Assembly: GCA_964529445.1 (NCBI GenBank)
Contig: CAZGWJ010000009.1
Location: forward strand, 1 to 46,534
Length of the DNA stretch: 46,534 nucleotides
Origin: CAZGWJ01 sp964529445
GTDB lineage: Bacteria; Oederibacteriota; Muellerivitia; Muellerivitales; Muellerivitaceae
Direction of reading: 5' to 3'
How positions within the stretch are numbered: position 1 is the first letter of the stretch; each line of letters opens with the position of its first letter. Below, one piece after another: positions 8,236-17,811 of the stretch. The position numbers and the translations under genes are program-made. The notes under the pieces are model-generated. The model was not told where the DNA came from. It saw only the letters and a program-made list of their open reading frames with translations, and did no database searches.

Positions 8236-11200
8236 ATGACCCGTCGCTTTCTATTCGCTCTTTTGACCCTCGCGCTCGGAATTATTCCTGTCGCGTGCAG
8301 CAAGTCGAGCAGTCCTTCGGCTCCTCCAGCCAACAATCCGCCCCCGCCCCCTGCGGACACGGCCACGTTCACCTTCACGCCCGTTCCAACCGGGTCGTAC
8401 ACCATCACGTTCACCTCGACTCCGACGGAGTCGCCGACCGCCACCTTGACGGTGACGAGCACCCCCACGGGGGTGCCGACTTCCACGGATACCTTCACGC
8501 CCTCGGCGACCGTGACGCCGACCCCTTCGTTGACGTATTCAATAACTTCGACCTTCGTCCCTTCCACTTCAACCCCGACTCCAACGACGTCGCAAACACA
8601 CACGCCGGAGCCCCTGGCTACCTCAACGCCGACGAATACAATGACGCCTACGGAGTTTCTTACTGCTACTCCTACATTTTCACCGTCCTCCACGCCTACG
8701 GACACTTCCACCTCGACGCCTTCGGAAACGCATACCTTCACGTGGACCAGCACACCGGAACCGCCTTGCGTATATCCGAATGGATGGTTCTTTGACGCTT
8801 CCACCATGAATTGGGGCGTCCAGTGGACATCTTTCGATGCGCCAGTTCCAACACCGGCCTGCCAATCTGCCCCACCGCCAGGATGTTTCCCGGTGAGTCT
8901 TGACTTTGATGGGAGTGTGGGTGCACCGTCGAACGGATCTCTGATCGTGGTTGCCGACTTCACCAGCGGATACCAAAGTGCCAGCCTTGGAGATTTCCTC
9001 CCGGCGCCGTCGGACATGACAGGTCGATCGGTTTGTGTCCGGGTAAGGCTTGACACGAACGCCGAAATTTGGGCGCATGCGTTTGTTTTATCCAGTGGAT
9101 ACGCTTATGCGTGCGGCCTATCCGTGACTCTTCCGGTTGGGGAGTGGGTCAACCTCCATTTGGATGTCTCTGTGCCCAGTTTCAACAATGCGGGATATGA
9201 CCCATCCGGAATCATAGAAACCGGAGTGACGATCGGGTCGAGCAACGCCGGGTCGGTAACCCTTCATGTGGACAGTTGGTCCTATTCGGGTTCCGCCATT
9301 CCGACACCAACCAGGACCCCGACGGCATCCCCGACACCGACCATCACTCCCACGGCCACACCCTGGTTCCTGCTTATCGACGATCTGGAGGATGGGGACA
9401 GCCAGGTCGTGTTGAACCAGGGTAGGGATGGGTACTGGTACACCTACAACGATTCGACGGGTGGGGCGACCCAATGGCCGACTTCCTTCGTTCCGGCGTC
9501 GGATGGATACGCGGGTTCCGCGTTCGCGGCGCGGACCTACGGTTCCGGATTCACCACTTGGGGCGCAGGGATGGGATTCGACTTCGTGAATGGAGCGAGC
9601 TACGACTTCCAGAGTCGCGGTTACACCGGTATCCGTTTCGTGATGCGTACCGGGGACGAGACCGGGAACGCCTCGGTGCGGTGCAATCTGCCGTCGGTCC
9701 ATACCCTTGCGACGGCCGAAGGAGGGGATTGTACGGGAACTTGCGGGGATCATTTCGGCGCGGACTTGGCGCTTTCGACTTCCTGGACGCCGGTGACCCT
9801 CTTTTTCGCCTACCTCACCCAGGCGGGTTGGGGAACGGAGGATTCTTTTGATCAGACACGGGTGAAGGGTCTCCAGTTTCAGTCCGGGACGGGTACGCCC
9901 GCAGGTCAGGCCTTCGATATCCAAGTGGATGACCTCCAATTCATCGATACGGCGGCGATCCCGCCCACGGCCACGGCGACCCCGACGGCGATGATCTGCC
10001 AGCCCTCGAGCGTCCAGACCCTTTATGCGTTCGAGAGCGCCACCGATTGCTGGTTCCTGCAGGATGCGTCTTTTGTGACGGGATACGGCGTGAGTTCGGA
10101 GGTGGCGCACGGGGGTTCGAAATCACTGGGAATATCGATCAATAACATTTCCGGGTTCGCAACGTCGGTCGGTGTGAATTTGTCCTACTCGCCGGTCCAG
10201 GATCTTACCGGCCGCCTCATTACCGCGTGGGTTTACGTGGATGCGTCCCTGGCGGCCTCGGATTGGACGACGGGCATCATCGCTTACGACCTGACAGGGC
10301 CGGATTGGGGGAGCGCGGTTTGGGAAGGTTCCTGGATCAGCGTGAACTCGGGCGCCAGCCCGCTCAATGTCGGAACCTGGTTCCCGGTCACCCTGACCGT
10401 CGGGACCGACCCCGAGGCGGTGCCGGGGCAGGTGCTTCAGATCGGATTCCAGTTGGCCGATGTTCCGGCTGGTGCGGTTGGTAACCTCTATATTGATGAC
10501 ATACAGGCGCTTTGGGTTCCGACGGCCACCGCGACGGCAACCCATTCCGCGACCGCGACGCCTACTTGGACCCCGACGGGAACAGCGCCGCCATCCCATA
10601 CGGCCACCGTTACGCCGACCCGCACATATACCCGGAGCGCTACGCCCACGAAAACACGGACGAATACTGCATCGGCGACCCCATCGCCTACGCGCACACC
10701 GACGAGGACATGGACGGCGACCGCGACATCGACCCGTACTCGCACGGCAACACCCACCCCTACGCTGTCGTTGTGCTCTGCAGTGGATAATTGCGACCTC
10801 ACCTTCACGACTTTCGGGAGCAACGGTGGCGGTGGCTGGGTGGTCGATACGGCGACCGCCCATCGCGGCGGGTCAAGCGCCCGATCGGGTGCGGTGACCT
10901 ATACCGGCAGTCCGAACCAAACGACGACATTGCAGACTTCGGTGACAGGGCCGGCTCTTTTGACCTTCTACTGGAAAGTGGATGGCAATTCGGCCGTTGC
11001 TCTTGTGGTGGACGGTGTCCAGCAGGCCCTTGGCTCCAGCACGGTTTGGGAGTATTACAGCATTCTGTTGGCGAATGGTTCCCATACGATCCAATGGATA
11101 TATCAGAAGGGACCAGTCCCGTCCGTGAACGGATGGGTGGATCGGATCGTGATCGTCTATTGCCAGGCTGTGTGGGGTGCCTATGGGGAGGGTAACGGTG

Positions 11201-11994
11201 ATTTCCACAATCCCTTTGACGTGACGACCGATCCGACAGGTAACGTGTATGTAACAGATTTAAACAATAAACGCATCCAAAAATTCACCTCATCGGGTGG
11301 ATATGTAAATCAATGGCCTGTTACGAACTCCTGGGGACTGGCGGCGGATTCGACTTTGCTATACACCTCGATTTATAGCGGCTTAATACAGAAGTACACT
11401 TTCCAGGGAACATACGTCACCCAATGGGGTGCCGCGGGTTCCGGTAACGGGGAGTATCTGCATCCTCGGGGGGTTGCCGTGGTTTCCTCGGGTAGCGTGT
11501 ATGTGGCGGATTATGAAAACCATCGGATCCAGAAAACATCGACATCCGGTGCTTTTGTGACCAAATGGGGGGCCAACCTAGGGGATGGAACCTCGGGCAG
11601 CGGGAATGGTGAATTCAGATATCCGTCCGGGGTTGCAGTAGATTCGCACGAGAATGTATATGTGGCCGATACGGATAATAGGCGCGTCCAAAAATTCACT
11701 TCATCGGGAACTTATCTTACACAATGGGGATCGGAGGGCGTGGGGAATGGCCAGTTTGATAGGCCCTACAAAATTGCTGTTGATCAAGACGACAACATCT
11801 ATGTTGCAGATACATATAACAACAGGATCCAAGTGTTCGATTCAGAGGGTGCCTATTTGACCCAGTGGGGTTCGTACGGAACGGGTGTTGGGCAGTTTTC
11901 TTATCCGATGGGTATTACGGTTGACGCGTCAGGGAACATCTACGTTGTGGATTACGGGAATAATCGTGTTCAAAAATTCAGGCTTTCCTTCTAG
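8236..11994 (+). CDS. Modular lipoprotein: Thr/Pro linkers, four beta-sandwich modules and an NHL-repeat propeller
   Basis: 1,252 aa. The signal peptide ends in a lipobox (PVAC, Cys21). A Thr/Pro-rich stalk of about 130 residues follows. Three jelly-roll-like modules resembling carbohydrate-binding or choice-of-anchor domains lie at roughly 175-350, 374-575 and 590-760, the second and third ending in IQVDDLQF and LYIDDIQAL. A second Thr/Pro linker spans 765-855. A fourth module at 860-975 contains LLTFYWKVDG. The C-terminal 275 residues form about six NHL repeats with the signature (N/S)xYVADxxNxRIQ(K/V)F followed by G-x-GxGxFxxPxGIAVD, which should fold as a beta-propeller. NHL propellers usually bind proteins, RNA or ligands; substrate unknown. 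Codons in the propeller (about 11220-11990) are clearly AT-richer than upstream, hinting that this part has a different origin. Confidence 0.9.
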   Translation: MTRRFLFALLTLALGIIPVACSKSSSPSAPPANNPPPPPADTATFTFTPVPTGSYTITFTSTPTESPTATLTVTSTPTGVPTSTDTFTPSATVTPTPSLTYSITSTFVPSTSTPTPTTSQTHTPEPLATSTPTNTMTPTEFLTATPTFSPSSTPTDTSTSTPSETHTFTWTSTPEPPCVYPNGWFFDASTMNWGVQWTSFDAPVPTPACQSAPPPGCFPVSLDFDGSVGAPSNGSLIVVADFTSGYQSASLGDFLPAPSDMTGRSVCVRVRLDTNAEIWAHAFVLSSGYAYACGLSVTLPVGEWVNLHLDVSVPSFNNAGYDPSGIIETGVTIGSSNAGSVTLHVDSWSYSGSAIPTPTRTPTASPTPTITPTATPWFLLIDDLEDGDSQVVLNQGRDGYWYTYNDSTGGATQWPTSFVPASDGYAGSAFAARTYGSGFTTWGAGMGFDFVNGASYDFQSRGYTGIRFVMRTGDETGNASVRCNLPSVHTLATAEGGDCTGTCGDHFGADLALSTSWTPVTLFFAYLTQAGWGTEDSFDQTRVKGLQFQSGTGTPAGQAFDIQVDDLQFIDTAAIPPTATATPTAMICQPSSVQTLYAFESATDCWFLQDASFVTGYGVSSEVAHGGSKSLGISINNISGFATSVGVNLSYSPVQDLTGRLITAWVYVDASLAASDWTTGIIAYDLTGPDWGSAVWEGSWISVNSGASPLNVGTWFPVTLTVGTDPEAVPGQVLQIGFQLADVPAGAVGNLYIDDIQALWVPTATATATHSATATPTWTPTGTAPPSHTATVTPTRTYTRSATPTKTRTNTASATPSPTRTPTRTWTATATSTRTRTATPTPTLSLCSAVDNCDLTFTTFGSNGGGGWVVDTATAHRGGSSARSGAVTYTGSPNQTTTLQTSVTGPALLTFYWKVDGNSAVALVVDGVQQALGSSTVWEYYSILLANGSHTIQWIYQKGPVPSVNGWVDRIVIVYCQAVWGAYGEGNGDFHNPFDVTTDPTGNVYVTDLNNKRIQKFTSSGGYVNQWPVTNSWGLAADSTLLYTSIYSGLIQKYTFQGTYVTQWGAAGSGNGEYLHPRGVAVVSSGSVYVADYENHRIQKTSTSGAFVTKWGANLGDGTSGSGNGEFRYPSGVAVDSHENVYVADTDNRRVQKFTSSGTYLTQWGSEGVGNGQFDRPYKIAVDQDDNIYVADTYNNRIQVFDSEGAYLTQWGSYGTGVGQFSYPMGITVDASGNIYVVDYGNNRVQKFRLSF

Positions 11995-12089
11995 GTGGGT
12001 GTTAGTGTGGAATCTTCCGTGAACTAGTTTGTTTGCGTCTTGTGCCAAGTGAGTGAAAGGGTTGGTTTATCTCTTGGACTGGATCGCCC

Positions 12090-12095
12090 TATAAT
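12090..12095 (+). promoter_or_regulatory. -10 element placed for leaderless transcription of the esterase gene
   Basis: A perfect TATAAT ends six bases before the ATG at 12102, and no Shine-Dalgarno sequence precedes that ATG. Transcription would then begin at or next to the start codon. Confidence 0.5.
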
Positions 12096-12101
12096 GACCG
12101 C

Positions 12102-12788
12102 ATGATCGTCTCCGAGACCGCCGTCGGCAAGCACCGGGTCGTGGTGATGGACCCACCCATCTTGAAACCGGCGACGCCGGTTTTGGTGGGGCTTCACGGG
12201 CTCGGCACCAACGCCGAGGACTTCATGGATCTCGCCCAGATGATGGACCTGGGGGATTGCCGGATCGTCCTGCCCGACGCACCCCTCCACCTTCCCGGCT
12301 ACCCGCCCGGAGCCTATGCCTGGTACGACTTCGAGACCCACGAACGCTCGGGGATCGAGAAATCCCGCGACCATCTTTTCAAGGTCTTCGACCGATTCCT
12401 CGACGATCCCAACGTGCGTCGTTTGGATGGTGCGCCCAAGACATCCCCTCCGCTGATCGTGTTCGGTTTCTCCCAGGGCGGGGTGATGACCCTGGAATCC
12501 GGTCTCAACTATCCCGGCAAGATCGCGGCCCTCGTCTCGATGAGTGGGTACATGCCGGACCCGGGGAAAACCCTCGCCGATCCGAAACTGCCCAAGGACA
12601 CGCCCATCCTCGTCATCCACGGCACCTACGACGACGTGGTGCCGGTTCAGGGTTCGCGGGAGGCCGTGAAGGAATTGGAACAAGCCGGGTACAAGCCGGA
12701 GCTGCGGGAGTTCGAATACGCGCACCAGGTCAGCGAGGAGTCGCTGGAGACCGTTTCTTTCTTTATTCAAAGGGTCTTGAAACAATAA
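12102..12788 (+). CDS. Alpha/beta hydrolase of the phospholipase/carboxylesterase family
   Basis: 228 aa, the normal length for this family of small cytoplasmic esterases (YpfH and acyl-protein-thioesterase-like). No signal peptide. The oxyanion motif LHGLG is at 31-35, the nucleophile elbow GFSQGG places Ser124, HGTYDDVVP gives the acid Asp177, and His208 in YAHQVS completes the triad; the usual GH before the histidine is replaced by AH. The family hydrolyses short carboxyl esters or thioesters; the substrate cannot be told. The gene has its own promoter and no ribosome binding site. It sits between two lipoprotein genes with no obvious functional link. Confidence 0.88.
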   Translation: MIVSETAVGKHRVVVMDPPILKPATPVLVGLHGLGTNAEDFMDLAQMMDLGDCRIVLPDAPLHLPGYPPGAYAWYDFETHERSGIEKSRDHLFKVFDRFLDDPNVRRLDGAPKTSPPLIVFGFSQGGVMTLESGLNYPGKIAALVSMSGYMPDPGKTLADPKLPKDTPILVIHGTYDDVVPVQGSREAVKELEQAGYKPELREFEYAHQVSEESLETVSFFIQRVLKQ

Positions 12789-12938
12789 GAGCGGTTCCTG
12801 CAGGGGACGGGTCGATGATCCGACCGAACGCTTATCAGAGACCCCCATAGCCTCGTCATCACAGGTCTGATCTCGTGGCTGAAAATCATTGAATAAAAGG
12901 GATAAAGGGTAACGGATCCCGGTACGACGAGGATGGTG

Positions 12939-12944
12939 TAAAAT
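12939..12944 (+). promoter_or_regulatory. Candidate -10 element of the second Thr/Pro lipoprotein gene
   Basis: TAAAAT lies 28 bases before the ATG at 12973, which has its own GGAGG site at 12962-12966. No clear -35 was found. Confidence 0.35.
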
Positions 12945-12972
12945 AGCCCTATTCATCCCATGGAGGCCCGGC

Positions 12973-14157
12973 ATGCGAAAAGCGATCCTGTTCCTGGCAG
13001 TGACGGTTCTGGCGGTCTTGTTCCTCCAGGCCTGCAGTAAGGACCAGAATCCCTTCTCGTCTTCGGACACCCCAGCCCCCACCTCGACCTTCACCGTGAC
13101 GCCGACCGGGACCTGGTTCACCCCGACCTCGACGCCTTACCCCTCCACGACGTCCTGTCCCTATTCCGCCCTGCCCATTTTCTTCGGGGGCAACGCGATT
13201 ACCATTTATGGGGATACCTCGACTGCGTCGAACATCTTCGACAGCCAATGCAACGCCTTGGCGGGCGCGCCGGACATCCTTTATTACCTGGATGCGCCGG
13301 GGCAGAACCTATCCTTCGAGGTGGTATCCGCCTGGGATTCCACCTTGTGCGTCCGGGCCAGCGTGTGCGCGGGATACAACTGCCTGACCTGCGGTGGCAG
13401 TGTCACTGGCGCCGTTTCCTACACGCCGGCGGGTCCGGTATATCTCATCATCGACGGATTGAATCCCGGGCAACAGGGGGCCTATGAATTGAGGATCCGT
13501 CCTTTCGTCGCGACGGCCACGCCGACCGCCACCCGGACCCACACGTTGCAGTATACGGCGACTCCCACGGCCACGCCGACCCATACCCCGGTGATCACCA
13601 GCACTTTCACCCCCAGTGCCACGCGGACGGGGACTCCCACGGCGACCCGGACACCCACTCCCACCTACACGCGCACGAACACACCGCCCCCGGGAACGAT
13701 CACGAGCACGCCGACCGTCTGCTCGACGAAAAGTTTCGTCGGTTACGCCACGGTGGGGGTCAATGCCACCTACGCGAATTACGCCTGGGCCTGCGCCATC
13801 ACGATCGCCCAGAGTTCGACCGCCTATGCGGTCAGTCTCTATTGCCCCTCGGCGACCAACGCCCGAGCGGCCATCTACGGGGACAATGCCGGGAGCCTGA
13901 CGCCGCTCCTGGTGGAGTCGGCCTCCGTGCCGGTCGTGGCCGGGTGGAACCGGATCCCGCTGACCGCGACGGGTTTGCCGGGTCCGGCCGTCTATTGGCT
14001 GGCCCTTCAGACGGAATCCGGGGCGGTGAATTACGCGGCTGTGACGGGTTATCGTTACGCGATCCGGAGCAGCCACGCTTATGGTCCCTTCCTGAGCACT
14101 TCCTGGAGCACGTCCCAAGGGGACGCCTTTCCCATACGGGTGGAACTCTGTCCTTGA
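12973..14157 (+). CDS. Lipoprotein with PPC-like domain, Thr/Pro linker and beta-module
   Basis: 394 aa; GGAGG at 12962-12966 supports the ATG. Lipobox LQAC gives Cys21. A short Thr/Pro stalk (33-60) leads to a PPC-like domain at 62-175 (SNIFDSQCN, DILYYLDAPG, SAWDSTLCVRA and PVYLIIDGL), a fold common at the C-terminus of secreted bacterial proteins. A second Thr/Pro linker spans about 176-250. The last 140 residues form a beta-module with ARAAIYGDNAG and VYWLALQTESG, clearly of the same type as the four modules of the giant lipoprotein at 1-3934. No enzyme motif is present. It looks like a smaller relative assembled from the same parts; surface display is inferred. Confidence 0.88.
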   Translation: MRKAILFLAVTVLAVLFLQACSKDQNPFSSSDTPAPTSTFTVTPTGTWFTPTSTPYPSTTSCPYSALPIFFGGNAITIYGDTSTASNIFDSQCNALAGAPDILYYLDAPGQNLSFEVVSAWDSTLCVRASVCAGYNCLTCGGSVTGAVSYTPAGPVYLIIDGLNPGQQGAYELRIRPFVATATPTATRTHTLQYTATPTATPTHTPVITSTFTPSATRTGTPTATRTPTPTYTRTNTPPPGTITSTPTVCSTKSFVGYATVGVNATYANYAWACAITIAQSSTAYAVSLYCPSATNARAAIYGDNAGSLTPLLVESASVPVVAGWNRIPLTATGLPGPAVYWLALQTESGAVNYAAVTGYRYAIRSSHAYGPFLSTSWSTSQGDAFPIRVELCP

Positions 14158-14214
14158 TGACGGGAGCGGGTCATCCCGTGACGGGACAGGGAAACGATCC
14201 GTTCACCGGGAGGG

Positions 14215-15021
14215 ATGGCCATCCGTGAAAAGATGAAGATGTCGCAATTGGGGTTCCGATATTTAGTCATCGGTTTATCGTTTTTCGGTATGACGATTTC
14301 CTGTCGGCCGGGAACACAGGTTGTACCCGTGGATCCGAAGGCCGAGCCATTCCACTACGAGTTCAAGGGCGCCCTCGACGAGACCGTCTGGGAGAAGGCC
14401 CGTTATACCTTCGAGGGCAACGCTTGCGTCAGCGATCCGGACGACGTCGTTCCCGGGCCCGATCACCTGGCCCTCCGCGTCCGCAAGATGGAATCGCCCC
14501 GCGAGAACCGCGTGTATTCGGCCGGGGGTCTCCGCTCCCTTCGCCTCTTCACCTACGGCACCTTCACGGTCTCGATGCGCGTTCCCATCCCTTCCGGCAC
14601 CGTGGGTTCCTTCTTTCTCATGAACCCCTGGCAGCCCGGGCGTTGGCTCCACAAGGAGATCGATTTCGAGTTCCTCGGAAAAAGCCGCCACGCGGTGCAG
14701 GTGAATCTCCACCGATTCTGGGCCGATACGGAAAGCGCGGCGGGGAACCCCTTCGTGTGGGAAGCTCTCTTCGATTATGGGGATGATTTCCACGAGTATA
14801 CGGTGGTCTGGAAACCCGACGTCGTGCAGTGGCTCGTGGACGGGAGGATGATCCACGAAAGCCGGGAGAACGTCCCCGACGAATCCCTGAACATCCTGAT
14901 GAACTTCTGGATCCCCGACCCGAAGGTTTCCTGGGCCGCGAACTGGGTGGGGACGTTCGACGAGAGGAAGATACCGGCGCAGGTCGAATACCGGTGGGTG
15001 AAGTACACACCAACCGAATAA
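14215..15021 (+). CDS. GH16-family glycoside hydrolase, lipoprotein
   Basis: 268 aa from the ATG at 14215. The start is uncertain: GGGAGGG directly abuts that ATG, while in-frame ATGs at 14233 and 14239 give a cleaner signal peptide. All share a lipobox-like TISC (Cys30), so the protein is probably an exported lipoprotein. The catalytic signature of GH16 is EIDFE at 148-152, in which Glu148 is the expected nucleophile, Asp150 the helper and Glu152 the acid/base. Supporting features are the preceding GSFFLMN strand and YTVVWKPDVVQWLVDG further on. GH16 enzymes cut beta-1,3, beta-1,4 or mixed-linkage glucans, laminarin, agar or carrageenan; the exact glycan cannot be told. Other glycosidases follow at 20.8-25 kb. 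Confidence 0.88.
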   Translation: MAIREKMKMSQLGFRYLVIGLSFFGMTISCRPGTQVVPVDPKAEPFHYEFKGALDETVWEKARYTFEGNACVSDPDDVVPGPDHLALRVRKMESPRENRVYSAGGLRSLRLFTYGTFTVSMRVPIPSGTVGSFFLMNPWQPGRWLHKEIDFEFLGKSRHAVQVNLHRFWADTESAAGNPFVWEALFDYGDDFHEYTVVWKPDVVQWLVDGRMIHESRENVPDESLNILMNFWIPDPKVSWAANWVGTFDERKIPAQVEYRWVKYTPTE

Positions 15022-15171
15022 CGGAAGTTAGCCCATTCGACTCCTTGCAGTCGCTCAGGGCGCGGCGACTGGGACGCCGCGGAGTGAGGAGTGAGGAGTT
15101 TTTCGGGCAACAGCAGTTTGAAGTGGTAAGTTGAAAGTGATTATTTAACTTCTATCTCGGCCGAAGGCCGC

Positions 15172-16230
15172 TCAGGGAAGGTTCAGTGGCAAGCCAGCAG
15201 GCGCAAACCTCGAACCGGCTTTCCGGTACAGGGGCTTTGCGGATCGGGGGTTGCTGAGCGCTTTCACATGCAGGGTTTCCCAGGCGAACCCCCCCTTCCG
15301 GCAGAGGAACCTCGCCCGGGCGATCAAGGAGAACGCTCTCCGGTCCTGGCCGATCAGGAGCAGGATCTCCGCGAAACCCAGCAGGGCGTAGACCTGGCCC
15401 CTCGTGTCACCCGTCTTCAGGAAAAGCTCCTGAGCCGAACTGAACAACGATGCGGCTTCCTCCAGCTTCCCTTCCATCTTGTGGGCCGTTCCCATGGACC
15501 AGATCGTATACGCGTAGCTGACGATGTCACCGATCCGGCCGTACAACTTCTCGGCCCGTTTGAAGTAGACCAGGGCCGTCTTGAAGTCCCCCTTCATCCG
15601 ATACACGTTCCCGATACCGCAATAGGAATAGGCCGTGCCGAACAGGTCCTTCCTCTTTCGCATCAGGACGTTGGCCCTGCGGTAGAAGAGGGAGGAGGCG
15701 GCCAGGTCGCATCTCATGCGGGCGAGTCCGCCGATGGCACAGCAGGTGTAGGCCTCGCCTTCCCGGTCGCCTGACGCGCGGAACGCGTCAAGCGCGGCCT
15801 TCAATTCCACCCAACCCCGTTTCAGGTCCCCCGCGATGCGATAGGTGCCGCCCAAGGCCCAATGGGCGAAAGCGACGCCGTCCAGGTCCCCATCGGACTG
15901 GTAATGCTTCAGCGCCCGCTTCAGGAGGACGAGGGCCTCGTGGGGACGGCCCACGCCGCGCAGGGCGAGGGACAATCCGGTCCTGGCATCCATGGAACGG
16001 GGGGAGGAGACGCGATCGTAGAGGGCCTGGGCCCTGCGGTAATCGGCGATGGAGGACGTGAACTTTCCCTGGAGGCGGCACACGTCGGCCGCGCCCAGAA
16101 GGGCTTCGGCCCGGTCCAGGGGGGTCAGACCACTCAGGCGCAGAATCGCGCGATAGGTCTTCTCGGCTTCCTGGAAACGGGAAGTGCGGCGAAGGGCTTC
16201 GGATTTCCTGAACAAGGTTTCGGTCTTCAT
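15172..16230 (-). CDS. Tetratricopeptide-repeat protein
   Basis: 352 aa without a signal peptide, so probably cytoplasmic. AGGTGA precedes the ATG at 16230. From about residue 4 to 310 it consists of roughly seven helical TPR units of 38-42 residues, each with the W/L-x2-G-x2-Y and A-x6-A-pattern (for example AHWALGGTYRIAGDLKRGW, AYSYCGIGNVYRMKGDF and AYTIWSMGTAHKMEGKL). The repeat register is regular and resembles tetratricopeptide arrays that bind partner proteins. The last 40 residues are basic and non-repetitive. There is no attached kinase, DNA-binding or enzyme domain. It is transcribed divergently from the LacI-type regulator; a shared control region is possible. Confidence 0.8.
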   Translation of the reverse strand: MKTETLFRKSEALRRTSRFQEAEKTYRAILRLSGLTPLDRAEALLGAADVCRLQGKFTSSIADYRRAQALYDRVSSPRSMDARTGLSLALRGVGRPHEALVLLKRALKHYQSDGDLDGVAFAHWALGGTYRIAGDLKRGWVELKAALDAFRASGDREGEAYTCCAIGGLARMRCDLAASSLFYRRANVLMRKRKDLFGTAYSYCGIGNVYRMKGDFKTALVYFKRAEKLYGRIGDIVSYAYTIWSMGTAHKMEGKLEEAASLFSSAQELFLKTGDTRGQVYALLGFAEILLLIGQDRRAFSLIARARFLCRKGGFAWETLHVKALSNPRSAKPLYRKAGSRFAPAGLPLNLP

Positions 16231-16299
16231 CGGTCACCTGGAACTTCGAATGTCCCCCGCTGGCGGGGATGAATGACAATGTATCCGTTTTCCCTCGGC

Positions 16300-16307
16300 A
16301 AGCGGTT
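16300..16307. promoter_or_regulatory. Possible LacI-type operator core
   Basis: AAGCGGTT matches the AANCGNTT core of LacI/GalR operators and lies in the 293-bp region between the divergent TPR and LacI-type genes. The outer bases of the full operator do not match, so support is weak. The region also has a short CCCCG/CGGGG hairpin near 16254-16269. Confidence 0.2.
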
Positions 16308-16388
16308 TAAAACTGACAGAGGTGGGGATTTTTCGCCGCCCGCCCGCTTCAAGCCGATTAATTGCTGGAAGTCGTGACGGGCCTTTCC

Positions 16389-16394
16389 TAGAAT
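16389..16394 (+). promoter_or_regulatory. Candidate -10 element of the LacI-type regulator gene
   Basis: TAGAAT is 130 bases before the TTG start. TTGCTG at 16362-16367 is the best upstream hexamer but the 21-base gap is longer than usual. Confidence 0.3.
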
Positions 16395-16523
16395 GAACAA
16401 GTTCCAAAGATGCCAATCGAGGTGATCGGGCGGGGCGATCCGGCCTCCCGTCCTATTCCTTTGTTGGGTCAACCGTTTTTAGCCGTTTTTAGGCCGGCCA
16501 TTCGTTCGTCAAGGAGTCCGCAT

Positions 16524-17537
16524 TTGGCTACCATCAAGGACGTCGCCAAGAGATCCGGTGTGACCATCGGCACCGTGTCCCGAGTGCTCAACAACAAGAA
16601 ATGGGTCAGCGAGGATTGCCGCAAGCGCGTCCAGCAGGCCATCAAGGACCTGCATTACAAGCCGCAGGCCCACGCGCGGCGTCTGCGCCAGAAGCACTCC
16701 TTCGTCTGGGGCGTCATCGCGCCGCACCACGCCGCCATCTTCAGGAGCCCTTTCTTCGCGGACATCCTCGCGGGCATGGAGGAGGTGGCCGCCGAGCACA
16801 GGTACCGCCTCTTGATCCATCCCCTGAGCGAGGCCGCGCGGGCCCAGGTCTCCTACCGCACGCTCCTGGGCGACGGCAGCGTAGACGGCATGTTCGTTTT
16901 GAACGCCTGGTCCACCGACGTCTCGGTGCGCGAACTGTCCGAGGCCAACGTTCCCTTCGTGCTGGTCAACGGCAAGATCACCGGTCACGAGGACATGCCT
17001 TACGTGGGCGTGGATAACCGGGGCGGCGTCCGAAAGGCGCTGGAACACCTCTACGAGCAGGGACACCAGCGCATCGGGATCCTGAACGGCCGCATGACCA
17101 CGACCAACGCCTTGGAGCGTTTCCAGGCCTACCAGGAATTCCTCGCGGAGAAGAAGATGGATTTCAATCCCGAATGGGCCGCCGACGGCGAGTTCGAGGA
17201 GGCCGGCGGATACCGGGCCTGCCAGAGGATCTTCTCCTCCGTGCGGCTCCCGAGCGCCCTCTTGTGCGCCTGCGACTTGATGGCCATCGGTGCCGTCCGA
17301 GCGCTCAAGGAGAAGGGCCTCACGGTTCCCGGCAACGTGTCGGTTGTCGGGTTCGACAACATGGAGGAGGCCATCTACCACGATCCTCCGCTGACCACGG
17401 TCGCGTTCTCGGCCCAGGATATGGGTCGCATGGCCGCCGAGAAGATGGTGAAGCTGATGTCGGAGGAGGGGCTCATGGAAAAGGTCTCGGCCCTGTCGGG
17501 GGAACTCATCGTGAGGGAATCCACCCGCAAGGTCTAA
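16524..17537 (+). CDS. LacI/GalR-family transcriptional regulator
   Basis: 337 aa from TTG at 16524, which AAGGAG at 16511-16516 serves with 7-base spacing; the protein then opens with the family's ATIKDVAKRSGVTIGTVSRVLN helix-turn-helix (residues 2-23, two halves). A hinge helix follows (KPQAHARRLRQ). Residues 60-337 form the two-lobed periplasmic-binding-like sensor domain, with YVGVDNRGG, GHQRIGILNG, ACDLMAIGAVRALKEKG and VSVVGFDNME as usual. Such proteins repress or activate sugar uptake and glycoside hydrolase genes in response to a small sugar. No transporter is adjacent, but GH16 lies just upstream of the neighbouring TPR gene and GH2/GH5 lie 3-8 kb downstream, so they are plausible targets. 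A terminator follows directly. Confidence 0.93.
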   Translation: MATIKDVAKRSGVTIGTVSRVLNNKKWVSEDCRKRVQQAIKDLHYKPQAHARRLRQKHSFVWGVIAPHHAAIFRSPFFADILAGMEEVAAEHRYRLLIHPLSEAARAQVSYRTLLGDGSVDGMFVLNAWSTDVSVRELSEANVPFVLVNGKITGHEDMPYVGVDNRGGVRKALEHLYEQGHQRIGILNGRMTTTNALERFQAYQEFLAEKKMDFNPEWAADGEFEEAGGYRACQRIFSSVRLPSALLCACDLMAIGAVRALKEKGLTVPGNVSVVGFDNMEEAIYHDPPLTTVAFSAQDMGRMAAEKMVKLMSEEGLMEKVSALSGELIVRESTRKV

Positions 17538-17587
17538 CAGACCTTACGGAGATATAAGATAGAAAATAGAAGTTAGAAGATCAGGTG

Positions 17588-17618
17588 GCCCGTGGGACCG
17601 ATCATCCCGCGGGCTTTT
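17588..17618 (+). terminator. Intrinsic terminator after the LacI-type gene
   Basis: A 10-bp stem (17588-17597 with 17605-17614, one G-T pair) has a 7-base loop and a short T run. Confidence 0.75.
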
Positions 17619-17656
17619 CCTTATCATTGATTTGAGGGCTTGATCTGCGCCCGCCC

Positions 17657-17749
17657 GTCGCACTAGGTGCGACGGCGAGGTCTCGCCGAAAGCCGCTCCA
17701 TCCCATCTGCCCTGTAGCGTGACGAAGTCTCTGCTACAGGGTTCATCGG
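17657..17749. repeat. Multi-hairpin intergenic repeat, copy 1
   Basis: Three hairpins in a row: A, GTCGCAC with GTGCGAC (17657-17673); B, GGCGAG with CTCGCC (17674-17687); C, CCCTGTAGC with GCTACAGGG (17710-17718, 17733-17741). Copy 2 lies 155 bases downstream. This and copy 2 fill much of the gene-free 17538-18063 stretch, which also holds a CCTGAGCTTGTCGAA-type motif at 17758-17772. Confidence 0.85.
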
Positions 17750-17811
17750 TGGCCTGTCCTGAGCTTGTCGAACGAGCCAAATTGCCGTTCGTCGTGGCCG
17801 TATCGGAACCC

